DNA of 64,000 nucleotides, taken from positions 62,001-126,000 of the forward strand of contig NZ_CP114065.1 in NCBI RefSeq assembly GCF_027627575.1, in the 5' to 3' direction. The notes beneath the pieces are model-generated. The model made no database searches and was not told where the DNA came from. It saw only the letters and a list, made by a program, of their open reading frames with translations. Origin of the DNA: Kribbella sp. CA-293567 (lineage in GTDB: Bacteria; Actinomycetota; Actinomycetes; Propionibacteriales; Kribbellaceae). Position 1 is the stretch's first letter. Each line of letters begins with the position of its first letter. This document shows, one piece after another, positions 42,938 through 51,154 of the stretch. The position numbers and the translations under genes are program-made.

Positions 42938-43603
42938 TCACTGCTGGTTGTATACACCGGCTGCCCGATTGATGAACTCCGCCAGCTCCCGGCCGTTCGT
43001 CAGAACCGGCATGTGCGAGCCGGTCGGCAAGGTCCAGGCTTCTCCGCCATCAGCCAGCTCGGCCAGCCGCCGGGTCCACTCGGGCGAGCAGAGGCTGTCG
43101 TGCTTGGAGCGGACGACTATGGCCGGGCACTCGAGCCCAGTGATCGCCGCGGCCAGGTCGTAGTGCCTGGCGACCTCCATCGCCCGTGCCATCGACACCA
43201 GGCCGGTACGCCGGTACTGCGGAGCCAGCACCGGCACCAGTCGCGGCGACTCCCACACTGCCGACCGCACCCATCGCGCGGCGAGTGTCGGCCAGTGGGA
43301 GGTCTCGACGTCGCCGGTGGGGCCCAGCAGCACAACACCCTTCACCAGCTCGGGTTGAGCCAGCGCGACCGCGACCACGATCTGGCAGCTTGCCGAATGG
43401 CCAACCAGGACGGAGGGCTCGGTCACGCGAGCCGCTACGCGTTGCGCCAGTGCCTCGGTTCGCAGGTCGTCGCCGCGGCGTACGGGCTCGCCGTAGCCGG
43501 GGAGCGGCACCACGTCGTACGGCGCCTGCAGGTGCTCCACTGTCGGCGCATACGACTCTGGTCCGAGGCCGAGACCGGGAACCAGCACAACAGGCAACGT
43601 CAC
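42938..43603 (-). CDS. Alpha/beta hydrolase
   Basis: A 221-residue alpha/beta hydrolase. The nucleophile elbow is VGHSASCQIV (Ser in GHSAS), an acid/His region follows with VRSKHDSLCSPEW and GSHMP, and the oxyanion region is PGLGLGPESY. The substrate is unknown. GTG 43603 overlaps the stop of the upstream membrane-protein gene by 4 nt (GTGA), so the two are co-translated. Confidence 0.85.
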   Translation of the reverse strand: MTLPVVLVPGLGLGPESYAPTVEHLQAPYDVVPLPGYGEPVRRGDDLRTEALAQRVAARVTEPSVLVGHSASCQIVVAVALAQPELVKGVVLLGPTGDVETSHWPTLAARWVRSAVWESPRLVPVLAPQYRRTGLVSMARAMEVARHYDLAAAITGLECPAIVVRSKHDSLCSPEWTRRLAELADGGEAWTLPTGSHMPVLTNGRELAEFINRAAGVYNQQ

Positions 43604-44397
43604 TCCCAGGGTGGGCGGTCCGGCGCTTGCTGCACGACTGGGTTGCGGACTGCGGGCTTGAGCTCGCGGTACCCGAGCGCAAACCCCACGGCCAGCAGGA
43701 GCAAGCCGAAGCCACCCCACCCGTACGCCGTCGGCAGGCGGTCGAGGGATTCGTCGATCGCGCCCATGCCGGTGGTCAGGAGCATCACGAACCAGACCAT
43801 CAGGGGAATCAGCGAGGCGGCGATCAGGCCGAGTCCGGTCAGCTCGATCGGGTCCGGCCGGCGCCCGGCCTTGCGGCGGTTGTGTACGTCGCGCAGCCAC
43901 ATGCCGAGGCCGGTCAAGCCGACTATGACGATCAGTAGCTGGCCGATGGTGTCGATGGTGTCCGTGCGGAGCGGGTGGTTCAGCGGCGAGCCGGGTGACT
44001 GGGAGATCTCCCGGAGCGAGACGCGCTGGACTGAGATGACCAGGAGGCCGTAGACGGCGGCGATGATCGCGGCAATCAGTACCACCCGGGCGGCGCGAGG
44101 GTCGCGGGGTGCGGGCTGGCCTTCTCGCCCGTACGTCGGCAGCTCATGCGGCTCGGGGGATGCGGCTGGGCCGTAGGGCTGGCCGGGGCGGTAGGCGGGC
44201 GGCTGGTTGTAGGCGTGCGCCTGCGGGTCGCCGTACGGGGGTGGTGGCGGTTGTTGCTGCTGCTGGCCAGGTTCGGCGTACGAGCCGTGGCTGAAGGTGT
44301 TGCCGCCGTACGGCGCCGGCTTGGCGTAGTACTCACCCTCGCGCGGCTCATCGGGGTTGTCGCCCCGGCCGTAGGTGGGGAAGTCCTGTGACGACAT
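43600..44397 (-). CDS. Membrane protein with Pro/Gln-rich cytoplasmic N-terminus
   Basis: A 265-residue protein. Residues 1-95 are rich in Pro, Gln, Tyr and Gly (GQQQQQPPPPPYGD), without fold. The rest has about four helices (VVLIAAIIAAVYGLLVISV, LIVIVGLTGLGMWL, LGLIAASLIPLMVWFVMLL, GGFGLLLLAVGFALGY). It is of unknown function and common in actinomycetes. It forms a pair with the alpha/beta hydrolase gene. Confidence 0.75.
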   Translation of the reverse strand: MSSQDFPTYGRGDNPDEPREGEYYAKPAPYGGNTFSHGSYAEPGQQQQQPPPPPYGDPQAHAYNQPPAYRPGQPYGPAASPEPHELPTYGREGQPAPRDPRAARVVLIAAIIAAVYGLLVISVQRVSLREISQSPGSPLNHPLRTDTIDTIGQLLIVIVGLTGLGMWLRDVHNRRKAGRRPDPIELTGLGLIAASLIPLMVWFVMLLTTGMGAIDESLDRLPTAYGWGGFGLLLLAVGFALGYRELKPAVRNPVVQQAPDRPPWE

Positions 44398-44475
44398 TCG
44401 CTACACCCTCCCGCTCGCTCCGACGCTCTTCCGACAGGCTCTCACGAGTGCGGCCTCAGGAGACGTCAAGCGGCG

Positions 44476-45333
44476 CTAGGTGGCTTTGGTCGTCGGCCAG
44501 GCGTTGGGAAGACAGCCGGCCAGGCCCTTGGTCTGCTGCATCATCACCGGCGCCGGGGTGCCGGCCTTGGCGCAGGTCGAGTGGCCGTAGCCGAGGGCGT
44601 GACCCACCTCGTGGTTGACCAGGTAGCTGCGGTAGAGGTCGACCTTGCCGGCGTATGCGGGGACGGCGTACATCCAGCGCTTGGCGTTGAGGACCACCCG
44701 GTCCTCGACCCGGCAGGAGACCTCGCCCCCGGTGTCGAGCGGCAGGCAGAGCTTGTCGGTGAGAGTCGGCGTGGCCACGATGATGCGGAGATCGACGTCG
44801 GCCTTGTCGCTGCGCTCGAAGCTGACCGGGTGCAGCGCCTGCCAGCCGCGGGTGTCGGTGAGCGTCCGGTGCACCGACGCCGCGATGTTCGCCCCGTTGA
44901 CCGAGAGCCCCTCCTCGATCTCGACCCGGTAGGTGAGCTTGTCGCGCACCCCGTTCGCCTTCGAGACGCCGGGCACCACCCGCAGCCGGCCGCTGGAGAC
45001 CGTCACGTTCGGCTTGGAGCCCTTCGGCTGCCGGGTCAGGGTAGGTGCCGGACGCAACGGAGTGGTCAGCGTCACCGACGGCGTCGGCACCTCGGTCGGC
45101 ACCATCACCGGAGCCTTCGGCGGCTCCTGCGCCGCCACCACGCTGCCGCTGAACTGCGCCGCCAGATTGGTCTGCCGGGTGGCGTCGGGATGCACCACCA
45201 TCACCGTCCCCAGCACCGCCAGCGCGGTCACCGAGAACCACTGCGCCTTGTACGACTTCCGCCGGCTGTGCCGCCCACCCCGGCTCCGGCGCGCGCGACC
45301 GCCGGCACGCTGCCCGCTCTGCCCGGTGGTCAT
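44476..45333 (-). CDS. DUF3152 protein, secreted zinc-protease-like
   Basis: A 285-residue protein. A basic N-terminus (RRSRGGRHSRRKS) precedes a signal-anchor helix at about residues 33-47, then a Pro-rich linker. The DUF3152 domain holds a zinc motif NHEVGHALGYGH with a downstream Met-turn-like APVMMQQT, which marks a metzincin-like protease. Substrate and role are unknown. It is probably membrane-anchored with the domain outside. Confidence 0.85.
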   Translation of the reverse strand: MTTGQSGQRAGGRARRSRGGRHSRRKSYKAQWFSVTALAVLGTVMVVHPDATRQTNLAAQFSGSVVAAQEPPKAPVMVPTEVPTPSVTLTTPLRPAPTLTRQPKGSKPNVTVSSGRLRVVPGVSKANGVRDKLTYRVEIEEGLSVNGANIAASVHRTLTDTRGWQALHPVSFERSDKADVDLRIIVATPTLTDKLCLPLDTGGEVSCRVEDRVVLNAKRWMYAVPAYAGKVDLYRSYLVNHEVGHALGYGHSTCAKAGTPAPVMMQQTKGLAGCLPNAWPTTKAT

Positions 45334-45408
45334 AAGACCGCCACCCTATCCACTCTGCGTTAGATCACGAAAGAGCAACTTCCGGCACAGCCCGCGCACG
45401 ATCAGCTA

Positions 45409-45453
45409 CTACCCCGTGCGCGTGCGGAGGAACTTGCGGAAGTGGGAGACGGT
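45409..45453. repeat. Left 45-bp direct repeat (copy of AAA ATPase 3' end)
   Basis: Matches 47596-47640 at 42 of 45 positions in the same orientation. That sequence is the last 15 codons, stop included, of the AAA ATPase gene. The frame reads HFRKFLRTRTG and stop on the minus strand, but no ATPase coding follows here. Confidence 0.85.
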
Positions 45454-45535
45454 CTAGGCTCTCTACAGCAATCGGCCTCGGCGTACAGATCGATATCCAG
45501 GACGGCTGCGAAGTAGAACGAAACCAGGAGAGCGG

Positions 45536-46348
45536 ATGACCGCAGGACAGAGCGCGTGGTCAGACGCAGCCGTAGCTGCGGCTCTTGATTCGCCCGGTCG
45601 TGCCAGGGCCCAGGCTGCGGCCCAGGTCCTCATCAAGCAGGCCGAAACAGGGTCGAAGCCCATCCTCGCCTCCGCGGACGACCAGCAACAATACTGGCTC
45701 AAATGGCCCGGGAACCCCCATGGCAACCTGTCACTTGCCCATGAGGTCCTCGTCGCAGGTATAGGTCGGCTCCTCGGAGCACCCGTACGCCGGGTTTCGC
45801 TGATCTATGTCGACCCCGCCTTGGTCATAGACCAGTTCGTTGACGGTCAGCGGCTGCCAGCTGGTCTCTACGCAGGATCCGAGCTCCTCACGGAGGTTGA
45901 GGAGGACACGGTGGTCGCCCGAGTACGGCGGGCGGACAACGCCGCTCGATTCGCTTACTACCTCGCTCTGTGGGATCTCTGCCTGGGAACGGATCTTCAG
46001 CTGCTCTATCACCTGGCAGAGACCGACCAGGTCTGGTCTATCGATCACGGGCTGTGGTTCGACAGCCTCGAAGGCGACTGGTCAGCCGCGCACCTGTCCA
46101 GACAAGGCAGCCTCCCCTGGCCATGGCCGGATGGCGCACGACCCCAACCGTTCAGCCGCGCTGCTTTTCTCAGTGCGGGAGCGGCCGTGGACGGTCTGAC
46201 CTGTCAAGATCTGGCCGACGTACTGGGCGGCGTACCGTTAGAGTGGGGTATCGCTGACGAAACCCTACGAACCTTGGCAAGGTTCGTCTACGAACGCCGA
46301 TCTGCAGTGTCGGAACGGCTACGACAAGCCGCAGCGTGGTACCGATGA
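45536..46348 (+). CDS. HipA-like kinase-domain protein (HipA_2 type)
   Basis: A 270-residue protein of the HipA-like kinase group lacking the HipA N-subdomain. It has QQYWLKWPGNP (nucleotide-binding-like strand with Lys), a helix ARFAYYLALWDLCLGTDLQLLYH, and the metal-site-like SIDHGLWFDS. HipA proteins phosphorylate a tRNA synthetase and cause dormancy; the activity of this branch is unknown. ATG 45536 follows CAGGAGAG. It is followed 10 nt later by a DUF3037 gene, a pairing seen repeatedly in bacteria as far as I recall, so the two probably act together. Confidence 0.75.
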   Translation: MTAGQSAWSDAAVAAALDSPGRARAQAAAQVLIKQAETGSKPILASADDQQQYWLKWPGNPHGNLSLAHEVLVAGIGRLLGAPVRRVSLIYVDPALVIDQFVDGQRLPAGLYAGSELLTEVEEDTVVARVRRADNAARFAYYLALWDLCLGTDLQLLYHLAETDQVWSIDHGLWFDSLEGDWSAAHLSRQGSLPWPWPDGARPQPFSRAAFLSAGAAVDGLTCQDLADVLGGVPLEWGIADETLRTLARFVYERRSAVSERLRQAAAWYR

Positions 46349-46358
46349 GGGGGACAGC

Positions 46359-47234
46359 ATGCGTTACGACTACTGGGTCGTTCGTTATGTTCCCGACGTC
46401 GTGCGCGGCGAGTTCGTGAACATCGGCGTGATCGCGGGCCATGACGACGAGTGGTCGTACCGGCGTGTGAGCAATCTTCGCCGAGCGGCCCGGCTAGGCG
46501 GTTCGCCCAGCTACTCGGACGCTTTCAGTCAGAAGATCGAAAGGGTGATCGAGGCACGGCTGGAAGCCGTCGATGCTTTCTTCCCCGACGGTTCGACACC
46601 TGCCTTCGGTAGGGGCGATATCGAGGACCTCCGAGTGCGGATGAACAACCTCGTCCAGTTGTCCGATCCACGGCCCGTTCTGGCCAGATCCGCGGACGAA
46701 GCGGTGAAGCTGGCCTTCGAGCTGATGGTGGTGGAATCCGAAGCCGATGTGAACCACCGCACCAGAACGCGGGTGGTTCACCGGCTCAGGGATGCCTTCG
46801 CTCTCCGACCTGAACTCGGACGACATGTCTCGCGATCCCAACTTGCCGCTGTGGGTGCGCAGGAGACGAGTATCGACTTCGCAGTCGAGGACGGCATCGT
46901 CCGTCAGATGTCCCAGGTCTGGGCGTTCGACGTGAAGGACACCCGCAATCTGCAGACCCAGATTCAGGCGTGGAACTATCTCCTGGCCCTCCTCCGTGAA
47001 GACGGCGGCCGGCTGACACCCAGGAACCACAATTCCAATGGGGTTCAGATACCCAGCGGGGTAGAGATCAATGCTGTTTACGCAGACCCCGTAACAGCAG
47101 CAGGCGAGGCTCAGTTCGCCATCGCTCGCGAGGGATGGCGAAGACTCGGTGTCGACGTCGTTCCGTCGTCGGAGTCGGAGAGCATCATCGACGAGGCCGA
47201 GCGGCTGCTCCGGTCGAGTGCCCCTAGCGAATAG
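46359..47234 (+). CDS. DUF3037 protein
   Basis: A 291-residue protein with the DUF3037 start YDYWVVRYVPDVVRGEFVNIGVIA and a conserved mixed alpha/beta body. It follows the HipA-like kinase by 10 nt with a good GAGGGG site, so the two form an operon. No function is known for the family. A role as substrate, antitoxin or adaptor for the kinase is plausible but only inferred. It lies in a short segment bracketed by direct repeats. Confidence 0.8.
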   Translation: MRYDYWVVRYVPDVVRGEFVNIGVIAGHDDEWSYRRVSNLRRAARLGGSPSYSDAFSQKIERVIEARLEAVDAFFPDGSTPAFGRGDIEDLRVRMNNLVQLSDPRPVLARSADEAVKLAFELMVVESEADVNHRTRTRVVHRLRDAFALRPELGRHVSRSQLAAVGAQETSIDFAVEDGIVRQMSQVWAFDVKDTRNLQTQIQAWNYLLALLREDGGRLTPRNHNSNGVQIPSGVEINAVYADPVTAAGEAQFAIAREGWRRLGVDVVPSSESESIIDEAERLLRSSAPSE

Positions 47235-47254
47235 CGCCGCACGCTGACCCGAGA

Positions 47255-47575
47255 ATGACCGTGGTGTGTTACACCAGCGTGGTGTCTATGGGAAGACTGA
47301 CCTTCGGAAGACTCACCGAGGCGTGGCGCGGTGAAGCATCGGATTTCACTCCACTGCTCGTCGAGCGTCTGGACCAGCTCGGTGCGGCCATTCGCGTTGA
47401 CCTGACAGCTGCGGGGCAAGCCGAAGTGCAGACGACCGGAGGACGACGGATCGATATCGTCGCTCAGGTCGAGGACGGCACCGAGTTCGTCATCGAGAAC
47501 CAGTACGGGCGAGCTGATCATGATCAGCTGCGACGTAGGAGCTGCGGGCCAGGGTGGGTGGGAGCTGCGACGTAG
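47255..47575 (+). pseudogene. Truncated nuclease-like (PD-(D/E)XK/DUF4268-type) gene
   Basis: The first ~90 residues look like the N-terminal nuclease-like domain of DUF4268-type proteins: RRIDIVAQVEDGTEFVIENQYGRADHDQL, where D, E and the IENQ core form a PD-(D/E)XK-like strand pair. The frame then runs into unrelated sequence (RRRSCGPGWVGAAT) and stops, so the rest is missing. Truncation falls where a 17-bp direct repeat begins. Confidence 0.6.
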
Positions 47576-47579
47576 GAGC
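47526..47579. repeat. 17-bp direct repeat at the break of the nuclease-like gene
   Basis: AGCTGCGACGTAGGAGC occurs at 47526-47542 and again at 47563-47579, 37 bp apart. The first copy sits exactly where coding similarity ends. Confidence 0.7.
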
Positions 47580-47595
47580 CGCGTGGGACGTCGTG

Positions 47596-47640
47596 CTACC
47601 CCGTGCGGGTGCGGAGGAACTTGCCGAAGTGGGGGACGGT
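47596..47640. repeat. Right 45-bp direct repeat
   Basis: The 3' end of the AAA ATPase gene including its stop codon, copied at 45409-45453 with three mismatches. The repeats enclose the HipA-like, DUF3037 and truncated nuclease genes. Confidence 0.85.
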
Positions 47641-48789
47641 GAAGGCGACGGTGCCGCGTTCGGCGGAGAAGACCAGGCCTTTCTTGATCAGGCCGTCGCG
47701 GGCCGGGGAGAGGGACTGGGGTTTGCGGTTGAGGGTGGTGGCGACCTCGGCGGTGGGGACCGAGCCGTCGTCGGCGTTGATGCCCAGTTCGGCCATCGCG
47801 CGCATGTACTCCCGCTCGGCGGGGGTGGCTCGTTCGTAGCGGGAGCCGAAGAAGCCGACGGTCAGTTCGGCGGAGGCTTCGGGGGCGGCCACGGCGACGT
47901 CCTTGATGGTGATCGGGCTCGCCGGGGCGTGGTCCCAGGTGGCGTGGGCGAAGGCCTGGACGAAGTACGGGTAGCCGTCGGTCTGGGCGTAGAGCTCGTC
48001 GAGGGCCTCCTCCTCGAACACGACGCCCTCGGTCTCGGCCGGGATCATCAGGGCCCGGTCGCAGGCCTCGCGGGACAGGCGGTCGACGCGCACGTAGCGG
48101 AAGAGGCGCTCGGAGTACGACTTGCTGGCGGACAGTACTGCGGGCAGGTGCGGCAGCCCGGCGCCCACGACGACCAGTGCGGCGCTCTGCTGGGAGATCT
48201 CGTGGCAGGCCGCGCACAGGGCCGACAGGTCGTCGGCGCTGATGTCCTGCATCTCGTCGATGAACAGCCCGACTCCGACCGACAGGTCGCCGGCCAGGTC
48301 GGCCGCGTCGGCGAAGAGCTCGATCAGGTCCATCTCGAGGTCCCCCGAGTCGGCCCGGCCCTTGGCGGCGATCACGTCGACCGGGGGTTGCCAGCGGATG
48401 CCCTTGCGGTCGTTCAGCCCGGTGCGCAGCGCGAAGGCCTTCAGGACCGCGCTGAACTCGTCGACCCGGTCGGAGTCGCGGTGCCGATGGCCCAGTTCGC
48501 GCATCGCCGTGTGCATCGCCTGCGCGATCGGCAGCCGGATGCTCTGATCCGGCCGGGCCTCGATCTTGCCGGTTCCCCAGGCGCGTTTGATCGCCTGGCT
48601 CCGCAGCGTGTTGAGCAGCACCGTCTTGCCGACCCCGCGCAGCCCGGACAGCACCAGGCTCCGCTCGGGCCGTCCCGCCGCGACGCGTTCGAGGACCACC
48701 TCGAACTGCCGCACCTCGGTGTCGCGACCGGCCAGCTCTGGCGGGCGCTGACCGGCGCCGGGCGCATAGGGATTCCGGATCGGATCCAT
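47596..48789 (-). CDS. AAA/STAND-type ATPase with winged-helix tail
   Basis: A 397-residue ATPase of the archaeal-type/AAA_16 group. Walker A is GLRGVGKTVLL (residues 49-59), Walker B VGLFIDEMQDIS, and sensor-1-like ALVVVGAGLPHLP. A C-terminal winged-helix part ends VPHFGKFLRTRTG. Such proteins are common in actinomycetes and often belong to defence or regulatory modules. It is divergent from a RelA/SpoT-domain gene across a CTAG-rich operator-like region. ATG 48789 matches the family start (MDPIRNPYAPG). Confidence 0.85.
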   Translation of the reverse strand: MDPIRNPYAPGAGQRPPELAGRDTEVRQFEVVLERVAAGRPERSLVLSGLRGVGKTVLLNTLRSQAIKRAWGTGKIEARPDQSIRLPIAQAMHTAMRELGHRHRDSDRVDEFSAVLKAFALRTGLNDRKGIRWQPPVDVIAAKGRADSGDLEMDLIELFADAADLAGDLSVGVGLFIDEMQDISADDLSALCAACHEISQQSAALVVVGAGLPHLPAVLSASKSYSERLFRYVRVDRLSREACDRALMIPAETEGVVFEEEALDELYAQTDGYPYFVQAFAHATWDHAPASPITIKDVAVAAPEASAELTVGFFGSRYERATPAEREYMRAMAELGINADDGSVPTAEVATTLNRKPQSLSPARDGLIKKGLVFSAERGTVAFTVPHFGKFLRTRTG

Positions 48790-48808
48790 GCATTTCACTC
48801 TATGAGCC

Positions 48809-48909
48809 TGTCTAGCGTTTTCCTTAGATTTCGCTAGCCGATCCGATCGCGTGTCGCTGATCTGTCAGATTCCTATCCTCTCTAGGGAAAACACTAGAAT
48901 TTGCTAGAC
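48809..48909. promoter_or_regulatory. CTAG-rich operator-like divergent region
   Basis: The 166-bp gap between the ATPase and RelA-like genes contains two inverted copies of a 16-bp motif, CTAGCGTTTTCCTTAG (48812-48827) and CTAGGGAAAACACTAG (48882-48897, complement orientation). TGTCTAGC and GCTAGACA bracket them. CTAG occurs five times in about 100 bp. CTAG is normally rare in such genomes, so this is a strong sign of a bound site. Confidence 0.7.
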
Positions 48910-48955
48910 ACCGATAGCGCCGCCTAGGGACCGGCCGGCGCACTAAGGTCTGCGC

Positions 48956-49984
48956 ATGGGTGGGGCTGAGCTGCGGGAGTGGACGGTGCAGGCGGCCGCG
49001 CAGTACGAGCGGACGCATCAGCAGTACGTCGGTGGCGCGCGCAAGCTCGAGGCGCTGATCAACGAGCTGATCGGTGAGGAAGAGGGGATCAACTACCTCT
49101 CCGCCACCGCCCGCGCCAAGGACCCCGAGTCGTTCCTGGCGAAGGCCGCCAAGCCGCATCCCGACGACGCCGGCAAGCCGAAGTACGACGACCCGCTGAA
49201 CCAGATCACCGACCTGGTCGCGGCCCGGATCATCACCTTCCTGGTCGAGGCCGTGGACCGGGTCTGCGAGGTCATCGAGTCCGAGTTCGAGATCGTCGAG
49301 CACACCGACATGGGCGCCCACACCCGCGCCCAGGGCGCCTTCGGCTACGCCAGCAAGCACTACCTGGTCCGGCTCAACGCGCACCGCCGCGAACTGCCGG
49401 AGTACGCCGTCCTGAAGAACCTGACGATGGAGATCCAGGTCCGGACCGCGGTCCAGCACGCGTGGGCCGAGTTCGAGCACGACATCCGCTACAAGCTCGA
49501 CATCCCGCCGGACCGCAAGCCGGAGTTCGATCGGCGGTTCCTGCTGGCGGCGGCGCTGATGGAGCTGGCGGACAACGAGTTCGCCGAGATCGACAAGCTG
49601 TACCGCGAGCTCGCGGCGGCCGAGCCCGACGCGGAACCGATGGACCTCACCACGGCGACGCTGACCACGTACCTGACCAGGCGTTATCCCGACGCACCGC
49701 ACGCCAAGACGAACCACTACGCGTGGATCCTCGGCATCCTGGCCCAGCTCGGCGTCACCACCGAGGAGCAACTGACCGAACTGCTGCAGGACATCGACAG
49801 CGAGGCGGTGCAGGCCGCGATGACCCATCGCTTCCCGGCCGGAACGGTCCGCCGCCTCGACGACGACGTGCTGGCGGCGAAGGGCACGGCGTACGTGGAC
49901 CTGTTCCCGGAGGAGGAACGGCGGCAGAAGATCCTCCGCGGCCGGCTGAAGGCGCTGGCCCGGGCGGGCCTGCAGACCGGCTGA
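48956..49984 (+). CDS. RelA/SpoT-domain alarmone-synthetase-like protein
   Basis: A 342-residue protein. Residues ~60-190 form a RelA/SpoT nucleotidyltransferase domain: ITDLVAARIITFLVEAVDRV, YASKHYLVRL and MEIQVRTAVQHAWAEFEHDIRYK. There is no HD hydrolase domain. About 150 extra C-terminal residues are helical, unlike simple small alarmone synthetases. It could make (p)ppGpp or, like toxSAS proteins, modify tRNA or nucleotides; which one cannot be told. It is divergent from the AAA ATPase and shares its operator-like region. Confidence 0.8.
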   Translation: MGGAELREWTVQAAAQYERTHQQYVGGARKLEALINELIGEEEGINYLSATARAKDPESFLAKAAKPHPDDAGKPKYDDPLNQITDLVAARIITFLVEAVDRVCEVIESEFEIVEHTDMGAHTRAQGAFGYASKHYLVRLNAHRRELPEYAVLKNLTMEIQVRTAVQHAWAEFEHDIRYKLDIPPDRKPEFDRRFLLAAALMELADNEFAEIDKLYRELAAAEPDAEPMDLTTATLTTYLTRRYPDAPHAKTNHYAWILGILAQLGVTTEEQLTELLQDIDSEAVQAAMTHRFPAGTVRRLDDDVLAAKGTAYVDLFPEEERRQKILRGRLKALARAGLQTG

Positions 49985-50152
49985 ATCGGCAGTTCGGGCT
50001 TAGGACCGTGAGTCGCGGGCCGCCTTAATCGGACGAACCATCCCTGCATCTTGCGCCTGAAAGTTGCGAAGACCATCAGCGGAAAAATTCCAGTGCCATG
50101 ACCTACAGCGCGATGCGCCGAAGGCGGAACCTCAAAGCGCATTGTTCTATGA

Positions 50153-51154
50153 TTAAATTAGATCGTGTACGCCAGTCATCTGAATACGAGGTTCACTATT
50201 ATCGCTCATATAGTCAATCTGACGAGTAGCATATCTCCGGCGAGGTAGGTAAGTATCTTTCTTAAATAATTGCACCGCGCTGCACTCTCCGCATCGTCCA
50301 AGGAGTGTAGAGCGAACCAAAGTGAACACCGGAGCAAACTCATATGCTCGCGCTCTAATGTGAAGCGCATCTGGATTCGTAGGCTCCGGCGGCAGAGAAA
50401 CCCTCCGCCGCTGCGAGGTCTTGTCACGCGCCTCAGTAGTGTCTTTGTATTCAGTCGATGAAGTTATCTGTTGGGCGAGCTTCAAAGACAGCTTCGAGAG
50501 CTTCCCTGCTGACATGGAGAAGTCTGCGCCGGTCAAAGTCCCAAGCTTAGCTAGCGTTTCACTGCTAGCCTTCCATTCAATCTCAAATATTATCTCCGAT
50601 TCGATACCGGCGTCGATCCTGCCCGCCGTTTGCCAAGAAGCATCGAAGATATACTTTTCATCAAGAGTGGCGGACTCCAGCAGGTAGAAGCGCAGCTTCC
50701 TCCCAAATGGGAATTTACTCGAAGATGTCGAGAATACGGACCTCGACTCAGCAGCAGCTCTATACTTCTCTGAGAGATCAATCTCGAAGTCTAGCAATTG
50801 AGCCTCGATAACGGCAGGCAATTGAGCGCGCGCATTATTTTTCTGCAGAAATTTTACAGTCCCGCCATCGTAAGCTTCCGCGATCTCACGACCCTCTGCT
50901 AAGCCACTTAAGATGATGACTCGGGTCGTCGGACTTATCTGATGAATCTCGCGCATGAGCTCAACACCTGAGGTGATCGGCATTCTCTGATCCAGGACGG
51001 CAACCCGGATCGACCCCTCACTCACCAGCTTCAAAGCATCAGTTGGCTTATCTGTTGCGATGCACTCGACCTCCAATCGATTACCGATTAAGCGGGCATA
51101 GCCAGCAGCGAGCTTCTTATCGTCGTCAACAAACAGCACTTCGTACGTGTTCAC
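50153..51154 (-). CDS. Response regulator with uncharacterised C-terminal domain
   Basis: A 333-residue protein. The N-terminal receiver domain has FVDDD, phosphoacceptor D55 in VLDQRMP, S83 and K105 (VKFLQKN). The remaining ~220 residues match no output domain I know, with a lone CGEC near the end. Codon use is AT-rich and unlike its neighbours, so it was probably acquired by transfer. GTG 51154 overlaps the histidine kinase stop by 4 nt (GTGA). Confidence 0.8.
   Translation of the reverse strand: MNTYEVLFVDDDKKLAAGYARLIGNRLEVECIATDKPTDALKLVSEGSIRVAVLDQRMPITSGVELMREIHQISPTTRVIILSGLAEGREIAEAYDGGTVKFLQKNNARAQLPAVIEAQLLDFEIDLSEKYRAAAESRSVFSTSSSKFPFGRKLRFYLLESATLDEKYIFDASWQTAGRIDAGIESEIIFEIEWKASSETLAKLGTLTGADFSMSAGKLSKLSLKLAQQITSSTEYKDTTEARDKTSQRRRVSLPPEPTNPDALHIRARAYEFAPVFTLVRSTLLGRCGECSAVQLFKKDTYLPRRRYATRQIDYMSDNSEPRIQMTGVHDLI

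Noticed and set aside
48950..48955. Operon of RelA-like gene with the response regulator/kinase genes
   Set aside because: They are on opposite strands and convergent, with sharply different base composition.
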